Below are positions 59,689 to 64,000 of a stretch of DNA of 64,000 nt, piece after piece. Position 1 is the stretch's first letter, and each line of letters starts with the position of its first letter. The notes below the pieces were generated by a model. The model did no database searches and was not told where the DNA came from. It was given only the letters and a program-made list of their open reading frames with translations. The stretch spans positions 1,307,126-1,371,125 of the forward strand of contig SIJG01000029.1 in the NCBI GenBank assembly GCA_023374025.1. The letters are read 5' to 3'. A program made the translations under genes and the position numbers. This DNA is from Heterodera schachtii. Lineage: Eukaryota > Nematoda > Chromadorea > Rhabditida > Heteroderidae.

Positions 59689-60250
59689 GTAAGATGAGAA
59701 AACAAATAAATCATGTTGGAAAATCGCAGACGGATCAGATTAATTAATGAATTAATTAAATAAAATAAAGGTTGATTTTATTTTTTAGAATCTTATGTGC
59801 TTCATTTCAAAAGCATTGACTTTTAACTTGAAGCTATGATCCGATAAAATCAGATGTCAAAATTATATTTTATTTTCTTGATTTGAGACAGTGAAAATCC
59901 CAAATTTTAAAATTTGGAAATATTTTTTAATTTTAAAATTCACAATTTATAAACAACTTTTACTTTCTAACTTTCCATTCTTAATAGTGCATAAAAAATC
60001 TTGTTGTCTTTTGCCTAAATAACGCCCTAAAAATACGAGAATACGAGACACCAAATGAGACGAGACGTGACGAGCAATAGCCCAAATATTTTAAAAAATT
60101 GAGAAAAATTTGTGTTGCAAATTTGGATTAAGCAAAAATTTTTGGCGATTATTGAGACAAGATTTTTGCAAAAATCTGAAAGATTACATATAAATTCGTT
60201 TTCTGTAATTAAAAAATCTTTAAATTTTAATTAGGTTTTTCATGGTCGCT
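59689..60250. other. Spacer between the two facing family members
   Basis: About 560 bp. A/T-rich with a GAGAC-rich phrase on the plus strand (60035-60075: CGAGAATACGAGACACC, then GAGACGAGACGTGACGAGC), which looks like a fragment of a repetitive element. No coding frame of interest. Confidence 0.4.
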
Positions 60251-60363
60251 GAATTCGCTGAGAAAAGGATAATATAATAAAATTAAATATTATTAAATGG
60301 TGTATCATATTGATGATATAATGATAAATGTGGTTAGTAATTGATTGAATAATTTAGCCAGCC

Positions 60364-60370
60364 TATAAAA
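60364..60370 (+). promoter_or_regulatory. TATA element upstream of the secreted HTH-repeat gene
   Basis: TATAAAA 43-49 bp before the ATG, in the sequence CCTATAAAATTAATAATTAC. It is conserved with the inverted paralog's upstream region, as is GAGAAAAGGATAATATAATA (60260-60279), which supports a retained core promoter. Confidence 0.5.
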
Positions 60371-60412
60371 TTAATAATTACAAATTTTCATTTTATTTTT
60401 TATAAAAAAAAC

Positions 60413-61541
60413 ATGAAAATATTATTAATATTTTTATTATTATGCGCATTTATATTCGAAAATGCAATTGACCAAGTTGAAGCTGGAAAAATAAATCACG
60501 AAAAAAGTTTTGATCAAATATTTGGTCAACGATGGGACGAAAGGACCAAAGAAAATATTTGCCGAATTGATCAAATAATCCATGAAGAAACTGCTGATCA
60601 GAATCAAAATAGTCAACAATCTGATCAAAGTTTTGATGAAAATTTGGAAGTGAAAGAAGAGGAAAGTGAAGAAATGTCCACAAATTGTGATGAATTGGGC
60701 GGCCAATTGCAAATGCCAACAAATAATGGTCAAATTTGTAATCATTTTTCAAATGTAATTGATAAAAAGAAAAGAGAAATTGTGGAAAATTTTCACAAAA
60801 TTAAGGAGAAAGTTAAGCAAATGTAAAAGAAATATTCATCCAACAAATGGATTAAAATTGACAGAATAATTGCACACAAATTGGGTGTTAGTTACGGGAA
60901 AATCTACGAATGGAAGAGAGAATTTGGACTAATCATCAATACAAATGAGCAAAAATTTCAAATATTAAAACAATTTGATCAAACATGTGGCAAATTAAAA
61001 ATGAAATTAAATGAAAAATTGGAGGGGAAAAGACAAAAATATCAAAAAATAATAGCAAAACATTTGGGAATAAATATCAAAAGCATTCAAAGATGGAAGA
61101 AACAATTTAAAAATGGAAAATCAGTGAAAAATCAAAAAATTAATGAGCAAAAAAGAGAAATTGTGAAAAAATATTTTAAAATAAAAAATGAATTTGCGCA
61201 AAAGGGGAAACATTCACGGAAAGAATGGGAAGAATTTTATGCAAATAAACAAATGTTTGGTGTAAATTTTCGGACAATTGAAAAATGGGCAAAGAAAATT
61301 GGAATCAATCAAAATATTTCAAAAGGTTAATTAATATTTATAATTTAATTTAAATATTTATATTTCAGAGCAAAAGGTTTACACAACTGTCGAAAAAATG
61401 GAATTGATGAAGCAATATTATCAGCTGAAAAAAGAAAATAAAAATCTCAGCGATCGGAAAATTGCCGGAAATTTCAAAATCTCAACAGCGTCATTAGCCA
61501 GATTTAAAGTTGCATTTAAAGAAAATGTGATGATGTTTTGA
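60413..61541 (+). CDS. Secreted protein with four helix-turn-helix-like repeats (in-frame TAA)
   Basis: Exons 60413-61325 and 61369-61541, 362 codons in one frame except for TAA at 60824-60826 (codon 138). Residues 1 to about 24 are a signal peptide (MKILLIFLLLCAF...), followed by a conserved AGKINHEKSFDQIFGQRW segment and an acidic Gln/Glu stretch. Then come four repeats of about 50 residues with the pattern REIV..F.KIK ... IIAxxLGΦxxxxΦxxWKxxF: RIIAHKLGVSYGKIYEWKRE, KIIAKHLGINIKSIQRWKKQ, the third with EWEEFYANKQMFGVNFRTIE, the fourth in exon 2 with RKIAGNFKISTASLARFKVA. The repeats look like transposase/Psq-type helix-turn-helix DNA-binding units, an odd pairing with secretion. The TAA falls inside repeat 1, whose flanks align with repeat 3, so the gap is coding-derived. 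If the TAA is real the product is a 137-residue secreted fragment. Similar architectures are, as I recall, found in root-knot nematode gland or effector candidates; treat this as unverified. Confidence 0.65.
61326..61368 (+). other. 43-nt intron
   Basis: GTTAATTAATATT...TATATTTCAG. Removing it joins AAA-G to AG-CAA in frame (…NISK-E-QKVYTT…). The paralog on the minus strand has its intron at the homologous place, which confirms the site. Confidence 0.75.
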
Positions 61542-61693
61542 ATACGGCAGGTGGCGAACAAAAATTATTGATACCGAATTTTGACTCCAATACTTGATAC
61601 AAAATTGATTATATAAAAAACCGGAATTCCTAGACAAGGTACTGATATTTTATAGGGCATCCATCCCTCCTGCAATTTTTACTAATATAATTT
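61542..61693. other. 3' flank of the secreted HTH-repeat gene
   Basis: No coding frame; AT-rich with no clear polyadenylation signal assigned. Confidence 0.4.
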
Positions 61694-61963
61694 TAGAGAC
61701 CGACTAAAAAGGCATGAAAATCACGAAAAAGGGCAGTAAACATTTTTATTAACGATTTTAAGGCACTAAAACTTTATTAAACAACTTAATATTGGTCCTT
61801 TAAATGATTAGTAAATGTTTTATAATAGTTATTCGAATAAGAAAAGCACGAATATCCCGAAAAAGGCAAAAAAAAAGCATAATAAAAGTCCGTAGAAGCC
61901 TCAAATCAAGTGGAAACTTAGTGCGTAGAAAAAAAAGGCATATGCCTCAAAATGCGGTCTCTA
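61694..61963. mobile_element. MITE family 2, copy B (270 bp)
   Basis: TAGAGACCGACTAAAAAGGC at the left and GCGGTCTCTA at the right form a 9-10 bp terminal inverted repeat. Internal phrases (GGCATAATAAAAGTC, GTAGAAGCCTCAAA, GGCATATGCCTCAAAA) match copy A at 49396-49857. Flanks share ATAATT but no clean 8-bp duplication, so it is older or rearranged. Lies 150 bp downstream of the secreted HTH-repeat gene. Confidence 0.7.
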
Positions 61964-62305
61964 ATAATTAGACATTAACATTGTTTTTTGTAATTTGATG
62001 TATTTGATTATAAATTTGAAAATTTGACCAAATGCAAATCCATATGATCAAATTTTCGCAATTCGTATGTGCCCCCTGGCTGATCACATTTCATGATTTA
62101 TTTTCATTCAATTGTTTTCAAAAGTATGGAATTATCTCAAAATTATGATCATATAAAATGAATTTTTTTTTTTGAAAATGAGCTAGTTCAAAAACACTAA
62201 CAAAACTAATAAAAGCATTTTATTTTAAATTTTTCACTCAACGGTGATGCTGAAATTCAGCAACCTTTAATTAAAGCTAAAGAACCAAACATAATGGCTT
62301 ATTAA
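61964..62305. other. AT-rich spacer
   Basis: Nothing recognisable apart from a possible GTTAAT/ATTAAC type of short inverted pair. Confidence 0.4.
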
Positions 62306-62561
62306 CAGGGTAGCCAGATTAAAAATTTAACAGCCTCATTTGGCATGCAAAAAAACCTCATTTTGGGTCAAAAAGCCTCATTTTTTACAAAATTTATTCT
62401 AAACACGTTTAAAATGTTATAATGTTGTATTTTTGATTGTCCATGATCAATTTGAACATTTTTTTTGTTAGAAATATGATTTTTTGGGATTCTGAATATG
62501 AAAAACGAGCTGATTTTTTTTGCGACGCTTTTCCCAAAAAACTTTTGGGGCGCAAGGGGGG

Positions 62562-62587
62562 CCGGCGGTGCCGATAGGCGCCGCCGG
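62562..62587. other. GC hairpin, copy 1
   Basis: CCGGCGGTGCC-GATA-GGCGCCGCCGG: an 11-bp stem with one G-T pair and a GATA loop, preceded by CGCAAGGGGGG and followed by GAAAAATTTT. Confidence 0.7.
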
Positions 62588-62697
62588 GAAAAATTTTGTA
62601 ATTTTCAATGCGATTTGTTAACAAATTTTGTCCGAAAAATGACCAAATTTTGCGATTTTGAGCAAATTTTTGCTTGTAAATTAAGGATTTTTACGGT

Positions 62698-62723
62698 CCG
62701 GCGGTGCCGATAGGCGCCGCCGG
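62698..62723. other. GC hairpin, copy 2
   Basis: The same 26 bases as 62562-62587, 136 bp downstream and followed by GGGGAAAAATT. The exact match in otherwise diverged surroundings points to conservation or recent duplication. Confidence 0.7.
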
Positions 62724-62836
62724 GGGAAAAATTAAGAATTTTGACCATATTTTCATCAAAAAATTCTTTATTTTGCGGTTTTTTCTCAAAAAACCAAAAA
62801 ATCCTCATTTTGAAAATTTAGCCTCATTGACCTATC

Positions 62837-64000
62837 TTTTCACTGCTCGAATTAACCGAGATAAAAACATTCCATTAAATTAAATATTTTCAGAGATAAG
62901 AACGGTTATCATAAAATTGCTTTTACAAATAAATCCGCAATAATTAGTGTGAACGATAATTTCCAAACATGCGCGCATTTGACGCTCGAGTTATCTATCA
63001 TCGGACTTGTCAATCCATAGCGAAACAACAAAGATGCTGTTTTGAAGGAACAATTGGCATGGATTATTATGAAAAAGTGCCAAAGAACATGCAGCTATAA
63101 GCCTGTAAAACCTAATAAGTGTAAATTACATGAGTATAGAATTTATTTTCAGAATGTGTCTACAGATTTTTTGGAAAATTTATTTGTAATTAATCACCTA
63201 TTTTGGGATGCGAGATACAAATGAGAAACTTCACGATTCACACCGATTTTCACTGCTCGAATTAACCGAGATAAAAACATTCCAATAAATTAAATATTTT
63301 CTGAGATAAGAACGTTTATCATAAAATTGCTTTTACAAATAAATCCGCAATTATTAGTGTGAACGATAATTTCCAAACATGCGCGCATTTGACGCTCGAG
63401 CTATCTATCATCGGACTTGTCAATCCATAGCGAAACAACAAAGATGCTGTTTTGAAGGAACAATTGGCATGGATTATTATGAAAAAGTGCCAAAGAACAT
63501 GCAGCTATAAGCCTGTAAAACCTAATAAGTGTAAATTACATGAGTATAGAATTTATTTTCAGAATGTGTCTACAGATTTTTTGGAAAATTTATTTGTAAT
63601 TAATCACCTATTTTGGGATGCGAGATACAAATGAGAAACTTCACGATTCACACCGATTTTCACTGCTCGAATTAACCGAGATAAAAACATTCAAATAAAT
63701 TAAATATTTTCTGAGATAATAACGGTTATTATAAAATTGCTTTTACAAATAAATCCGCAATTATTAGTGTGAACGATAATTTCCAAACATGCGCGCATTT
63801 GACGCTCGAGCTATCTATCATCGGACTTGTCAATCCATAGCGAAACAACAAAGATGCTGTTTTGAAGGAACAATTGGCATAGATTATTATGAAATAGTGC
63901 CAAAGAACATGCAGCTATAAGCCTGTAAAACCTAATAAGTGTAAATTACATGAGTATAGAATTTATTTTCAGAATGTGTCTACAGATTTTTGGAAAATTT
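62837..64000 (+). repeat. 410-bp tandem repeat, 2.8 copies, running off the window
   Basis: Units begin TTTTCACTGCTCGAATTAACC at 62837, 63247 and 63657 with exactly 410 bp spacing; the third is cut by the window end. Copies are nearly identical, with scattered substitutions. Each unit has an ATGCGCGCAT palindrome and a GC-richer centre. A 60-odd codon frame (LKEQLAWIIMKKCQRTCSYK...) is open in units 1 (63021-63224) and 2 (63431-63634) but has a TGG to TAG change in unit 3 (near 63879), so it is probably not under selection. A satellite or a locally amplified segment. Confidence 0.92.

Larger units (their letters stand above)
62306..62836. mobile_element. hAT-like remnant with duplicated GC hairpin
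   Basis: Starts CAGGGTAGCCAGATTAAAAA, a typical hAT-like terminus. The left part contains repeated GCCTCATTTT phrases (62331-62385) that recur near the right edge (62799-62828), as expected of subterminal repeats. It ends where the 410-bp tandem repeat begins, and a matching right terminus was not found, so it may be truncated by that array. Two copies of a CCGGCGG hairpin lie inside. Confidence 0.5.

Noticed and set aside
60440..60752. Two 100-codon minus-strand ORFs under the secreted HTH-repeat gene
   Set aside because: Antisense shadows of the plus-strand exon, which has a signal peptide, a conserved paralog and a confirmed intron.
60823..60864. A 42-nt GT-AG intron removing the in-frame TAA
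   Set aside because: Its acceptor (TTGACAG) is weak, and the segment it would remove aligns with coding sequence of repeat 3, so a nonsense change is likelier. Kept as an alternative in the findings.
63021..63634. The 60-codon frame in the 410-bp repeat as a gene
   Set aside because: It lacks an ATG, begins only after a stop, and is broken in the third unit.
1..64000. CRISPR arrays, operons, riboswitches, ciliate-style scrambled gene segments
   Set aside because: No regular repeat-spacer array was seen; the genome is eukaryotic; reading TAA/TAG as glutamine did not rescue the retrotransposon frames or extend the islands sensibly.

Overview
The window is a very AT-rich, gene-poor piece of a eukaryotic (metazoan) genome. 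A nematode, probably a tylenchid of root-knot type, is the most likely source. Support for this: GT-AG introns of only 43, 47 and 60 nt with TTTCAG-type acceptors; a non-LTR retrotransposon whose ORF1 resembles those of nematode CR1/Jockey-like elements; and a small family of secreted proteins with helix-turn-helix repeats. The assignment is an inference, since there is no rRNA, intact tRNA or housekeeping gene to anchor it. One ambiguous base (N) lies at 53301.

Layout. 1-20,990 is mostly A/T-rich filler holding a C-rich block (5.55-5.75 kb), a hAT-type MITE (12,027-12,687) with a GC-rich patch beside it, and scattered short higher-GC islands, some framed by good splice signals. A ten-copy array of a GTTGGCGAAAYGTC motif follows (20,992-21,180). 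At 22,475-25,983 sits a 3.5 kb non-LTR retrotransposon flanked by an exceptionally long, almost perfect direct repeat (221/222 bp). Its ORF1 is open; its endonuclease/reverse-transcriptase ORF2 is broken by several frameshifts, and the YADD catalytic motif has been displaced into another frame. Behind it is a 1.1 kb block (26,429-27,539) that is far richer in G+C and packed with short perfect hairpins. A second full copy of the hAT-type MITE (36,066-36,774) precedes a roughly 1.45 kb purine-only GA tract (38,388-39,842). 40-58 kb is again AT-rich with scattered islands and a second MITE family (49,396-49,857; a shorter relative at 61,694-61,963).

The clearest genes are at 58-61.6 kb: three members of one family. 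A plus-strand gene (60,413-61,541, one 43 nt intron) encodes a signal peptide followed by four helix-turn-helix-like repeats and carries one in-frame TAA. An inverted neighbour (59,214-59,491, minus strand, one 47 nt intron) keeps the signal peptide and C-terminal exon but has lost nearly all the repeats, leaving an intact 76-residue frame. A degraded fragment lies at 58,110-58,374. The two facing genes share their upstream sequence, including a TATA element. The window ends in a hAT-like remnant containing a duplicated GC hairpin (62,306-62,836) and then a 410 bp tandem repeat (62,837 to the window end).

Confidence is high for the retrotransposon, the MITEs, the tandem repeats and the GA tract; good for the secreted helix-turn-helix family; low for the individual exon-like islands. 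In DNA this AT-rich, stop-to-stop frames of 30-50 codons occur often by chance, so the islands rest mainly on local composition and splice-site context.
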